A stretch of 17,773 nt of DNA from Conidiobolus incongruus B7586 (taxonomy: Eukaryota; Entomophthoromycota; Entomophthoromycetes; Entomophthorales; Conidiobolaceae). The DNA is taken from assembly GCA_000697335.1 (NCBI GenBank), contig JNEM01016315.1, forward strand, positions 1-17,773. The letters are read 5' to 3'. The position numbers and the translations under genes are program-made. The notes under the pieces are model-generated. The model searched no databases and had not been told where the DNA came from. It worked only from the letters and a program-made list of their open reading frames with translations. The stretch's first letter is position 1, and each line of letters opens with the position of its first letter. Below, piece after piece: positions 8,386 through 17,773 of this stretch.

Positions 8386-11300
8386 TTACTCATCATCGTC
8401 ATTAATAGTGGGATCTTCAATCTGCTCAGCTTCGTTCATGACATTATTGATGACTTCTTGGGCTTCAGCTTCACGATCCGTCATTTCGGGTGTGGAGGTG
8501 GTCATTGCTTTCAGACCCGACAGTTTGATGGGCTGGATAACACTTGCTGAGGTTAGAACATGTCGATGATCAGCTGTGGTGTTGGATCTTGCCAAATTCA
8601 GGCCACTATTGGATTCCAATTTTTTGTTCATTGGCAACTTTTTACCGCCATTTTGGGTGGTTGATATCGATCGAAAGCGGTCAAATCCTGTCGGTTGTGC
8701 AGTTCCAATTGAGCTCTTTCGTGAATGGAGCTGAGGGTGTCCAGGATATTGACTGGGGTACGGATAGTTACCTGGGACTCCTTCTGTTAGGTGGTAATGG
8801 GACTGTGACCGATTCATACTGGGACTGAATTGGTTTGGAAGGTGTGTAGCAGATCCGGGTAGGTATTGAAGATTTGTCGCTGACATTACTGCTGGGACTA
8901 TTCCTGAGTTGTATTCATCATAATGAGTTAATGATGGATTCCCAGACTGGGAATACACGTGTGCTAGATTCATACCACTGGGTGTTCTGCGTGGGCCAAA
9001 GTCAAAATTCGATGCACTGTTGAGATTGTGCAAACTCATATTTTGATGCAAAGGACGACTTACAAGGTTAGTGGCTGAGTAACTTGGCACAGTTTCCTGT
9101 GGTGATATAGATCTAAAGAATTGACGTGTTGGATCACCGCTCAATATTGGCATCGATGGATTATTCATGCAATAAACCTGAGATCCGTGATTGCCATGGA
9201 CAGGAGCAGGAGGAACTACCAGTGAGATAGCAGATTGATAAGGATTTACAAGACTGACCTCCGATTTATAATAATTCATTACCGATTGAGCTTCCAGCTG
9301 TTGTTGTAGCTGTAGCTGTCTTGGACTCATTCCCATTTCCAAAGCCTGCTGCTGGATTTGATACTCTTGCCATGTAATTGGTTCAGTATCGTAAGTGTAC
9401 CAGTCCTTTTCACTGACAAACCCGTTCTTTTCTAAATCTCCATTATCATTATTATCGGTTTCATCTTCGTCAATTTCAACTAATTTGCCGTCTCCCATTA
9501 CTTTGCGAGTGTTACCCCAACTGAAGTCATCCAAATGCCAGTAACTGTACATTGGGATGAAGACATTGAAAAGTGGCATTCCCAACAAATAGAATATCAT
9601 CCATCCAATGTGTTGCCACTGATGCTTTAAAATGAAAATGAGAGCTTGAAGGATATAAATTGACCCCATAATAATCAGCGAAAGATTGCTAATGTATTGG
9701 AATCCAACGCAAGCAGCAATGATAATATAAATTAAGTAGAATACTGTAGCTGGTAAAATCAGAGTACCCATAAGATCCAAGAGCACAACGAATCTCATAC
9801 TGAAGCAACAGAATCCGCACATATCCTTAAGCATGACCAATTCCAAGAGATTGTGAATAGTTGAATTGATCCATCTTCTACGTTGGGATAGTAACACTCT
9901 GAATTTGTGTGGGGCAACTGTCAAACATTTGGCATCAGGAGTGAATTTAAGTTTGTAACTGGGGAAGTATTTCATCATTAGGGTGGTTAAGTAACGATCC
10001 TCGCCCAACCATAATAAATTCTTGAGATGGAGTGTGTCAACATTGGATCTGGAGTACTCTTTAATCACTTTATCAGAAATCAACAGAGGAGCATTCTTGA
10101 CACTTCTGATACGATACATACAGAAACACCCGGGGAGACAAGTAACCGTACCAAAAAGAGATTCGAAAGCCTTACTCAAGTGATGACTAATATAGTACTC
10201 GTAAATTTGAATCATCGTTGTAAAACTATCATTCTCGTTAGCCAATTGCGTTTCACCGCATAATCCAGCAATTCTATTGTCCCTCTTCATCACCGAAATG
10301 AGCCTGGTTAACGAATCTGGCAATACTCTCGTATCCGCATCCACCATCAGTACGAACTCGTATAGTTTGGGATCGACACCGATGATATTTTTGATGTGGT
10401 GGTACATTTCAATTTCGAGGGGCCACATCGGTGTATCGAAATGCACGCGATTCAAAAAGCGCATCAACACAATTTGGGAGTCTCGTTTGCCTCGATTTCC
10501 GGGTTTCAAACGTTCGTCAGGTCTTCCCACTTTGATGATGAGGAGGTAGGGTACACTCTTTCCCTCACATTGATAGAGTCCCGAGTACACTACTGCGCGA
10601 TTGTGACGTTTCTTGCCCTCGCCGACGCTTTCGAAGTACTTGCAATTGGTTTCGAAATCGGGTTTCTCAATACCCAAAACATCACAAATGATTTCTGGAG
10701 TGGTTTTATCGCATCCTGATCCAATTACCATACCATCGGTGATGATGAACATCAGCTTGCGACGGTCATCGTATTTGAGTTCTGCAATGGAGTCCAGTGA
10801 GGCTCGAATTGATTCTTCATTTTCGGTATAACACGGAATTTGACAGATTACAAATTTGTCGCCTTCTCCTGGCTCGCGACGACTAGTAAGCTGTAAAGCT
10901 GCTAAGAATTTGACCAGTGTGACGGAAAGTACAAATACTGAGAATGACAATAGGAGATAATTTGTAAATTGACATCTGAAGGAATAACGCTTGTCGACCT
11001 TGCCAATGTAGAACTGATTATTGAGACAGTTCATAATCAATTTCCTGTCCATGCCTTCCAATCCAATCTTCGAATCCCATATTTTGGTGAGTTCGGGATC
11101 CTGCTGCTTGGAGTTAGGGCCAAACATCTGCTCGATGGCATCGGGAAGGAAGTGAGCATTGATTGATGAATTTCTGTTGCGATATTCGGGAAGACTGATA
11201 GTTTCAAAGTATTGAGTTAAGTCATACACTTTGTCATTGATAATTCCCACCTGTCTACTGCCAGAATTTCTCATCTCGTAAAGATCGTGATACGCCCAAA

Positions 11301-14300
11301 CAATCTCTCCCTTCTTCATGGGTTTCAGTTTCGGCAACACCTTTGTAAAGTACCAGGTAGGATCTTCCATGTCACTTCCCAAGAATTGAGTCCTAGGTCC
11401 CGACGTATGTACAAAAATCATTTCGGCAGCACTATCATCAGTGAGATTTTTCTTGAGTTGGAACTGTTGATCCTCAACCAAGCCACTACAGCCCACGAAC
11501 AGTGGGATTGGAAAAGTCGTGGAAATATCTTTACCTCCGAATTCGTACATGATTTCAGGATCGACACCTTGAGGCTGCCATCCCTTACCGTGCCAGCGTT
11601 TTGCGAATTTGGCAATATCATAAACTACACCGCGCATGTAGACACCCAGATCTTCTTCGCCTTGGAGTGTTTTCACTTCGTCAACTGTCCACACTTTCGT
11701 GGGGGGACATAGGAGCAAACCAAGACCAATGTTTACAAAGAGAACTATGCACCAGGAGAGGAAGATTAATTCGCAGATTGCGACCTTTTCACGCCACGCC
11801 ATCTGTTGATCCTTGCGAGTCTTTTTGAGTACGCGAGCTAGCCAGCATGTAGGAATCCACCAAGTCATGAACCAAGTTAAACGTACCCACCACTTGCGAA
11901 TAAATGTCATTGGCTCTTTAGGCGTAGCGTCTACTTTGCGCTGGCCAGTCGTCAACATATCTTTGCCATCCTTCTCGGCAGGCTCGGATCCTCTCAAGGT
12001 ATCTGGAGCGGACGTCGACGGACTCAGCGTAAATTCGCGATTATCATCCACTTCGCCCTTCAAAGGGATCTCTGTGGTAGGATCTGGAGTAAACAAGGTC
12101 TTTTCACTCTTGCAATGTCTCATTTCGTGATGCTCGCTCAGTCGCTCATTCTTCGCAAGCCATCTCAACTCGAGTTCCAACTTGTCCCACACTCCAAATT
12201 TAATAAATAGTTTGGAGTTGCCGAGGACAAAATCTACGCTGGATTTGAGACCCAGTTGGTTTAGGTAGTAGCGAATTTCCACGCCCGAAGACAACCTGCT
12301 CTGATTATTGTATTGTAGATGACGGAACAAGGGTTCGTAGTGCATGAGAAAATCGGTTTGGTCCATATAAATGGGGAAGTCGAACTGGAGATGATGGACG
12401 ATTTCCGGAATGCAAAATATATCCAACTGCCTTTCAATTGCTTCTAGATCCATTGCTTTGGAGTGATCGGTATTGGGACGGATACACACCACGTTATACA
12501 CCTGAGTATTTTCAATGGTGTCAATGATCTCCTTGAAGTTGAGGTCGAATTCGTTCAGTCGGTTATTCTGACTTGAGTCCAAATCCATTTGTAATGAATC
12601 CAAAAATAGTGCAGTGTTCCTCTGACTCTTCATCTTCTTTGGCTTCAAACTCATCCTCCTGTGGCTGATTTCCAACTCGTCGATATCGTTGGAAGGAACG
12701 GAGTTTGGATTCACTTGAAACTGTTTGAAGTTCATCAATTCTACGACAAAAGGGTTTGTGCATGGCTCTGAATCAGTGACATTAGGATTCAAGAAGGGAT
12801 TATTGTTCGCTAGTGGAATTTCGAACAGGTTGGTCAGACTGTTATCGATGCGGGATGTGGCTTCATCCACGAGTGCAGTACCTGAGTAGTGCACGTTGCC
12901 GAAATAGTGACGAATGGTGAATTTGTCGTGATTCAGGTCAAAGTTGAAGCATTCTTTGCTATCTAAGTTCCTGTTCAAATGACCCACAAATCCATCGTCG
13001 TCGTTGAATGCTTGGGAATATTGAGCATAGTTGTTTAAGCACCTGACCAATGTGTTTTTGGTGGGATCTTTGGTTGTTAACTTTGGAATCACATTGGGGA
13101 ATGCATCAATCAAAGTTTGACTGATGGGAATATTATCCTGTAACATATAATTTCTTACGCTGCTATAAGGTAGTATATTATGGTATGTTACAAATTCGGT
13201 AATCCATTCATTAGTAAAGTTAACCACGAATTGTTCGTAATTAATAATATTAACAAGTTTGCCACTGCCAAAATTACCTGGTTCCATCTTGGATGGAGGT
13301 AATTGTTCAACAATTGCGATAAAGCGATCCGCTTCAAAATTGCATAATCTAGAATTGGTCATTTCCAAAATCCAATCGACCAAAATGGAAAAGAGTGCAG
13401 ATAATAATTGATCTCTGTACACTTTGGACTGTGCTGGTGTCATCATATGTTCGATCATTTCGCCTGTTTCGCTGCACTTGTTCTCAATCTTGGTCAAGAA
13501 CTTCTCCATCTTCCTAGCGGAAACCCCCAAAAGTTGGCATACTTTCGTCATGGTGTCATCCGTCAAATCGCTAAAGATTATACTTTCACCAGGGCAAAGA
13601 TCGTTGTTGATGAAATCCAAATCCCCAAGGTAGATCAAAGCTGCTACAAATCTGAAAATTTCCAACATGGTAGCGTGATTAAATCCCAAGAAAGTCATAC
13701 TTTCCGCGAGTTGGAGGAATTGGTCCTGGTAGTACTGCAGCGCTTCTTTTGTGACTTTGGCATTGTAGCACAATCGCCGCTTCTTGGCTTGATCTATCGG
13801 TGGCAGTAGGATTTGATCCCTCAGATCGGTCGAACATCCATAGTAAATAGTGTAGAAGATATTGAAATTGCCATAGCTACTGTTGCCACAGTCTGCTAGG
13901 AACAGAGGAATGTGATTCAAGGAATAGTTCAAGGTTTTACATCCGATCAACCTTCCCTTCTGGTTGAATTGGATCTCTTGATACAAACCCATATGTGATT
14001 GACTTACATTGCTCGGAGTCTTTGCATACGTCAAGTTCTCTAGGATCGTGGGCAAGTGTAAGAGTTTTTGGTGGATTATATTGTTCTTTTTTGGATTTTT
14101 GGCGATTTCGCCCAGGTACTGTAGACTTTTGAGGTATATTGTGCTTTTGGAACTGGATGATATACCGCTAAATTTGGAGTTAGAACAAATATTAGTATAT
14201 TACAAAATTAAAAAATTACCTTATGATAATAGTCTGATCCGTACCCAATCTCTTCATACTCAAATATGCTTTAGCGACTAGTGTGAATAGATGCGGCGTG

Positions 14301-14590
14301 TTCAAACTCAACATGCTGCCCACACTCTCCCACTCCATAGGGTTTTTCTGGGTTCGCTCACTTAAGAACTGCTGAAACAGCTCCATATTCCAACACCCCA
14401 ACTCACTATCGCTACCCACCACCATCAGTAAGTTCTCGGAGATCCACGTAAACGGACACTCCAACTGATCTAACCTGTATTTTACCTCATCTAATATTAC
14501 TTGAATGATTTCATTCATCCTTAAATTTTTATTATTGTTATTCACATATTGATTTAAACTCATATGTAAGGGGATCTGTTCGGATCCCAT
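8386..14590 (-). CDS. Myosin-domain chitin synthase (class V/VII group, GT2), 2 exons, 2050 aa
   Basis: Polymerises UDP-GlcNAc into chitin at the plasma membrane. CDS is join 14590-14220 and 14167-8386. ATG at 14590 has a good context (AAAAATGG) and follows an in-frame TAA at 14608-14606. Layout, by residue: myosin-like domain about 1-870 (degenerate P-loop GISSSSKS 125-132, NYEQFVVNFTNEW 433-445, VVCIRPN 683-689); membrane segments about 883-904 and 919-943; cytochrome-b5-like stretch about 948-1010 and a second one about 1078-1115; membrane segment 1194-1217; catalytic domain about 1228-1675 with QIPCYTE (1233), DG (1268), DAD (1400-1402), EDRYL (1513-1517), QRRRW (1552-1556) and SWGNT (1673-1677); membrane segments about 1583-1610, 1616-1637 and 1644-1663. 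All catalytic motifs are intact. The last 370 residues are Ser/Asn/Gln-rich, and I see no DEK_C domain there. Class V proteins are usually nearer 1850 residues. Assignment to class V or VII is open; a functional chitin synthase is near certain. Confidence 0.97.
14168..14219 (-). other. Intron 1 of the chitin synthase gene (52 nt)
   Basis: Donor AAG|GTAATT, acceptor AATTTAG|CGG, with two branch-site candidates (TACTAAT at 14197-14191 and TTCTAAC nearer the acceptor). Phase 2: AG plus C makes Ser124. Splicing joins LGTDQTIII to SGISSSSKS, which aligns without a gap to the myosin stretch NQSIIISGESGAGKT, so the join is convincing. The intron falls in the first codons of the P-loop. If it is retained, the donor itself supplies an in-frame TAA (14218-14216) and translation ends after 124 residues. 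Confidence 0.93.
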
Positions 14591-14654
14591 TTTTCTCAAT
14601 ATTATTTAATTAAAATATCTTTACAACTGCTGGAAAAATTAGAGAATTTAATTG

Positions 14655-14662
14655 TTTATATA
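14655..14662 (-). promoter_or_regulatory. Possible TATA box (TATATAAA) of the chitin synthase gene
   Basis: TATATAAA lies 65 nt upstream of the ATG at 14590 on the coding strand. Position is plausible, but the surrounding AT bias makes this weak. Confidence 0.25.
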
Positions 14663-17600
14663 AAAAATGATATAAGGATGATTCAATGGAAATAGCTAAT
14701 GGACTTGAAAGGTTTCAATTTAATTAATATATATTTCAATTTAATTACTCAGGGAATTGCTCTAGTAATTAAATGTCTAAATAAACAACTAAATAACAAA
14801 AACAAAAACAAAAGCAAAAAATAGAAAAATTTAGGTTATCATGTCTTTAATACTAATTTCAAAATTTATTCATTATTACTATTTCAAATCAAAATTTACC
14901 AGTTTCAACTAATTGAAACTACGTAATATTTAATTCTACCAATTTTTAAAACTTTAAATTGGTTTGAAATTTAATATTGGAAATTTGGAAGGTGTTAATG
15001 AATATTCCGTTTTGAATTTTACCAGATTGGGATTGGTCTGGATTGAAATAAATTAAATTGATTAGTGAATTGTATTTTAATTATAATAATAATAATAATC
15101 ATAATAATTGGATGGTATCGAATCAAAATAATATTGATATATTGTTGTTAAGTATTAAACTATTTAGTTTGGATCTTGGTAGCATAAAAATGTGGTATTA
15201 TTTAAGAATAGAATGGCTTAAATATTTAAAATCAATTCAAATTAAATTATTACAATAAATTAAAATTATAATTAAGTATATTAGTTTTTTCTCAATTTCC
15301 CAAAGCTTTTGAATAATTTTTTATATTTTTTCTAACAATTTTTATTCTATTTAAAAATAACATTGACAGAATATGACTCTGAAGGCTTATAATCAAATCT
15401 CTCCACATTTGTCTCCAACTCCAATTGGTCCAATCAACCAAGCCGCTATCAAATATTCCCGGAAGTTATAGAATACCCAAATAAGCATGAAAAGAATGCA
15501 ATCTATGATTTCACGGCCCTGAATCACTAATACATTTCAACCTTTTGAATTCAATCAATTGAAACTGGTAATAAGAACAAGATCACCTTGAAGTTTGATA
15601 AACTATTATAGTGCCCAAGACTTTATTTGTGTTAATTAGGTATTATTTTTTTAAATGATAATAATTAATAGAGTGAATATCTAATGTCATATATCATATT
15701 TATATTAGTTTTTAAATAATTAAATAGTAATATTTTGATTGATTTTTAATTATTGATTAAAAAATTAAATTTGAGGTTCAAAAGAAAATCACAAATTGCA
15801 TTATTAATATATCAATCAATTGAAAATCTGGACGATATTTGATACTTAATATTTCATTATAATATTTTAATATTTCGATAAGAAAATAATTTATTAAATC
15901 ATAGGAATTTAATCAATTATTCAATTTATGGAATATACTTGATATAAACAATTAATGATTTACTCTGGCACACCATAATTTAAAATTTTATCCCAAATTT
16001 CCAATCTTTCACCGAATTATTGAATTTGTTTTGGTTAATTATTATCAATTTTCACTATCATAATAATCCAACAGGATCAAAAATAGAAATAGGTCAAGAT
16101 TTTGAAGATTGAATAATTTAGTATAGCCCATTAATGTAATTGATATTGAGTAGATTTTATTTTAAACAAATATCTAAAATAACTAAAAAATTAAATCATA
16201 TAAAGATTAGATTGTTTAAACAATCTGATATATTTGATATAAAATTAGACTTGTATTCGAATGGTTCGACCTCTGATTAAAATTATTGTCATCTCTTATA
16301 TTTTTATTGAAATTGATCTGAGCCTCAGAAATTATATGCTTGAATTTTAACCAGCATTAAACAAAATATTATAGTAAATAGTATTAATCAAATAATAATC
16401 AATTGTTATTGAATCAAAATAACTAAGTAATATATTACAGAAGACAGTTTAAAATCAAGGGAAAAGGCAAAAATCTTTTCGATTACAAAATGTGTATTCA
16501 AAGGTATATATATATGGATATTTTGATTAAATACAAATATTTCATTGAAATAATTGATGATTCAGTGTTTTCATATTAATTGATAAAAGTAATAGTGTAA
16601 AATATTTACATTATTTTTGGTGATTCCTTTAATATGTAACCAGTAAACATCATATAATACAAAGTATTAGAATCATAAGGATGATTTTATACCAAAATAC
16701 TATTTTAAGAAAAAAGCTAATATCCCATTAAATATTATGGATCAATTATCTATATAGAATATTTTGGAATTAGCCATGATAAAAGATATTGGAGAGCTTT
16801 TTTACTACTGTTAGACTGCTGGGCGCTTTCCTTCTACCAGAAATCAACTTCTACTACAATTATATATCTATTGTTGCTTTTAATAGTTTCCAAATATATT
16901 ATCAATTTTCCATTATTTCCTCTACTGATATATTCTATTCTTTTCGCATATATCTTCATGAATTATCAAAGAAAATATACTATACTGCAAATACCCTAAA
17001 AAATAAAATTACCATTTTTTCATAGCTTTACTCTAATATACAGTTATCACTATTTGGACTATTTTAGCTCACGCATTACTTGGAAATTATATGATTTTAT
17101 TAATTAGACTAAATTAACAATATTGGAATTAATAAATAAAATACTAGAAATATACTAAGGAAAAATTTTCTACCAAAATCAACTAATTAATATATTAAGC
17201 TTGGGCAAATGATTTACAAGTATATCAAATCCATTAAAAAACTTTTAACATTACTATATATGCATATAAATATATTATTAATTCAAAACTCAGAAAATTA
17301 TAAATTTTTAATATTTAAAATTATTTTTGAATCTTATCAATTTTCAATCTCATTTATTGACTAATTGATATTTAGGCTTGGTAATCATATAATATAAATA
17401 TATACTATAAACTATCTGATATTAAAAATATTAAGCGAATATAAATTTACTAATTACTGGATCAATAACTTGAAATTAATTTTTTCCCTATCAACTATTA
17501 TATTCAAATTTTTTTAATTAAATAATTATATAAATATTAATAATAATATTGACAATTAATATCATTATATATATTTAGTAACTCTAACATATGGTTTTTA

Positions 17601-17681
17601 TAATTTCTTATTTTAATTAATCCAAATTAAGAAATATATTTATTAATAATATCTAATTCTAGTAGCCAAAATACTTTAATA
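14663..17681. other. AT-rich upstream region with two GC-richer islands; no gene recognised
   Basis: About 78-80% A+T, a little less extreme than the transposon block and with clearly more CpG. No open frame here looks like a conserved protein. The frames at 15058-15258 and 16789-17025 have no ATG start (they begin at TTG) and low-complexity translations. Islands at about 15361-15600 and 16785-16855 are GC-richer and unidentified. A 20-bp hairpin (AGTTTCAA-CTAA-TTGAAACT) lies at 14901-14920. Confidence 0.5.
14796..14821 (-). promoter_or_regulatory. Pyrimidine tract upstream of the chitin synthase gene
   Basis: On the plus strand a short A-run repeat with periodic C (AACAAAAACAAAAAC...). Read on the gene's strand it is a T-rich tract with regular G, about 205-230 nt upstream of the ATG. 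Homopyrimidine/purine tracts are common nucleosome-poor elements in fungal promoters. Role inferred from position only. Confidence 0.2.
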
Positions 17682-17683
17682 TA

Positions 17684-17773
17684 CACTAGCTTACAAAAAT
17701 GAGTTATAAAGTTAAAATCATATATATTTTATTAAAATTTAATTAATTTTAATTTAAATCAAAATTTATTAAT
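17684..17773 (+). mobile_element. Tc1-like end, cut by the window edge
   Basis: TA at 17682-17683 is followed by CACTAGCTTACAAAAATGAG, then TTATAAAGTT and an AT-rich stretch ending TATATATTTTA, collinear with the MITE left end (2851-2900) with mostly C-to-T/G-to-A differences. The rest of the element lies beyond the window. Confidence 0.78.

Noticed and set aside
8311-13809. Many 65-140 codon open frames antisense to, or out of frame within, the chitin synthase gene
   Set aside because: They overlap strongly conserved coding sequence, show no recognisable domains, and are expected shadows in a GC-richer coding stretch.
14053-14055. Treating exon 2 as a separate gene starting at codon 14055
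   Set aside because: That codon is TTG (Leu165). The frame continues upstream to a good acceptor at 14168, and joining to exon 1 gives a gap-free myosin alignment.
8386-14590. A novel multi-gene system centred on the chitin synthase
   Set aside because: It is the only intact gene in the window. All neighbours are dead DNA transposons or unannotatable AT-rich DNA, so no partners or operon-like grouping can be supported.
14591-14599. Starting the chitin synthase at TTG 14599, three codons upstream of the ATG
   Set aside because: Non-ATG start with no support; the ATG at 14590 has a strong context and is the first after the in-frame stop at 14608-14606.
15058-15258. 66-codon open frame upstream of the gene
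   Set aside because: Begins at TTG and reads as Asn/Tyr/Ile/Leu low complexity from AT-rich repeats (AAT runs); no coding character.
16250-16280. tRNA-like T-loop sequence (GGTTCGACCTC)
   Set aside because: No pairing T-stem around it and no D-arm, anticodon arm or acceptor stem in the neighbouring bases.

Overview
This window looks like fungal nuclear DNA. The main evidence is a 6.2 kb gene on the minus strand (8386-14590, one short intron) for a very large chitin synthase of the myosin-domain type (class V/VII group), a protein family of filamentous and early-diverging fungi. By eye the gene is about 40-45% GC with ordinary CpG. The flanks are roughly 80-85% A+T. Very AT-poor-in-genes flanks, only one intron in a 2050-residue protein, and the absence of a divergent second chitin synthase gene fit an early-diverging, AT-rich fungal lineage better than a typical filamentous ascomycete, but the lineage cannot be fixed from this window.

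Layout. 1-143: plain AT-rich DNA. 144-6240: a graveyard of two families of plain DNA transposons. One is a Tc1-like family with terminal inverted repeats of about 200 bp, each carrying two direct copies of a GTGAGTCATAAA motif (an IR/DR design). The other is a mariner-like family of about 1.2-1.3 kb. Tc1-A (144-2078, minus) has a mariner-like copy (about 598-1770, plus) in its middle. Tc1-B (2195 to about 4072, plus) is interrupted by a 350-bp MITE of its own family (2851-3200) that still has near-perfect ends and TA flanks. A 5'-truncated Tc1-C follows (about 4076-4615), then a possible solo end (about 4667-4810), then a second, more decayed mariner-like copy (about 4948-6240). 6241-8306: AT-rich DNA in which I recognise no gene. 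8386-14590: the chitin synthase gene. 14591-17681: AT-rich DNA with the gene's presumed promoter and two small GC-richer islands (about 15361-15600 and 16785-16855) that I cannot identify. 17684-17773: the first 90 bp of another Tc1-like end, cut by the window edge.

The one intact gene makes a membrane enzyme that polymerises UDP-N-acetylglucosamine into cell-wall chitin. Its fused N-terminal myosin-like domain keeps the motor layout but has lost the consensus of the P-loop, switch I and switch II, so it is probably a pseudo-motor. The transposons are all dead. Their differences from the best-preserved copy are overwhelmingly C-to-T and G-to-A, with in-frame stops at expected Trp and Gln codons and almost no CpG left, the footprint of methylation- or RIP-like decay. 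I found no new kind of biological system; the most notable items are the pseudo-motor chitin synthase and the nested IR/DR transposon stack.
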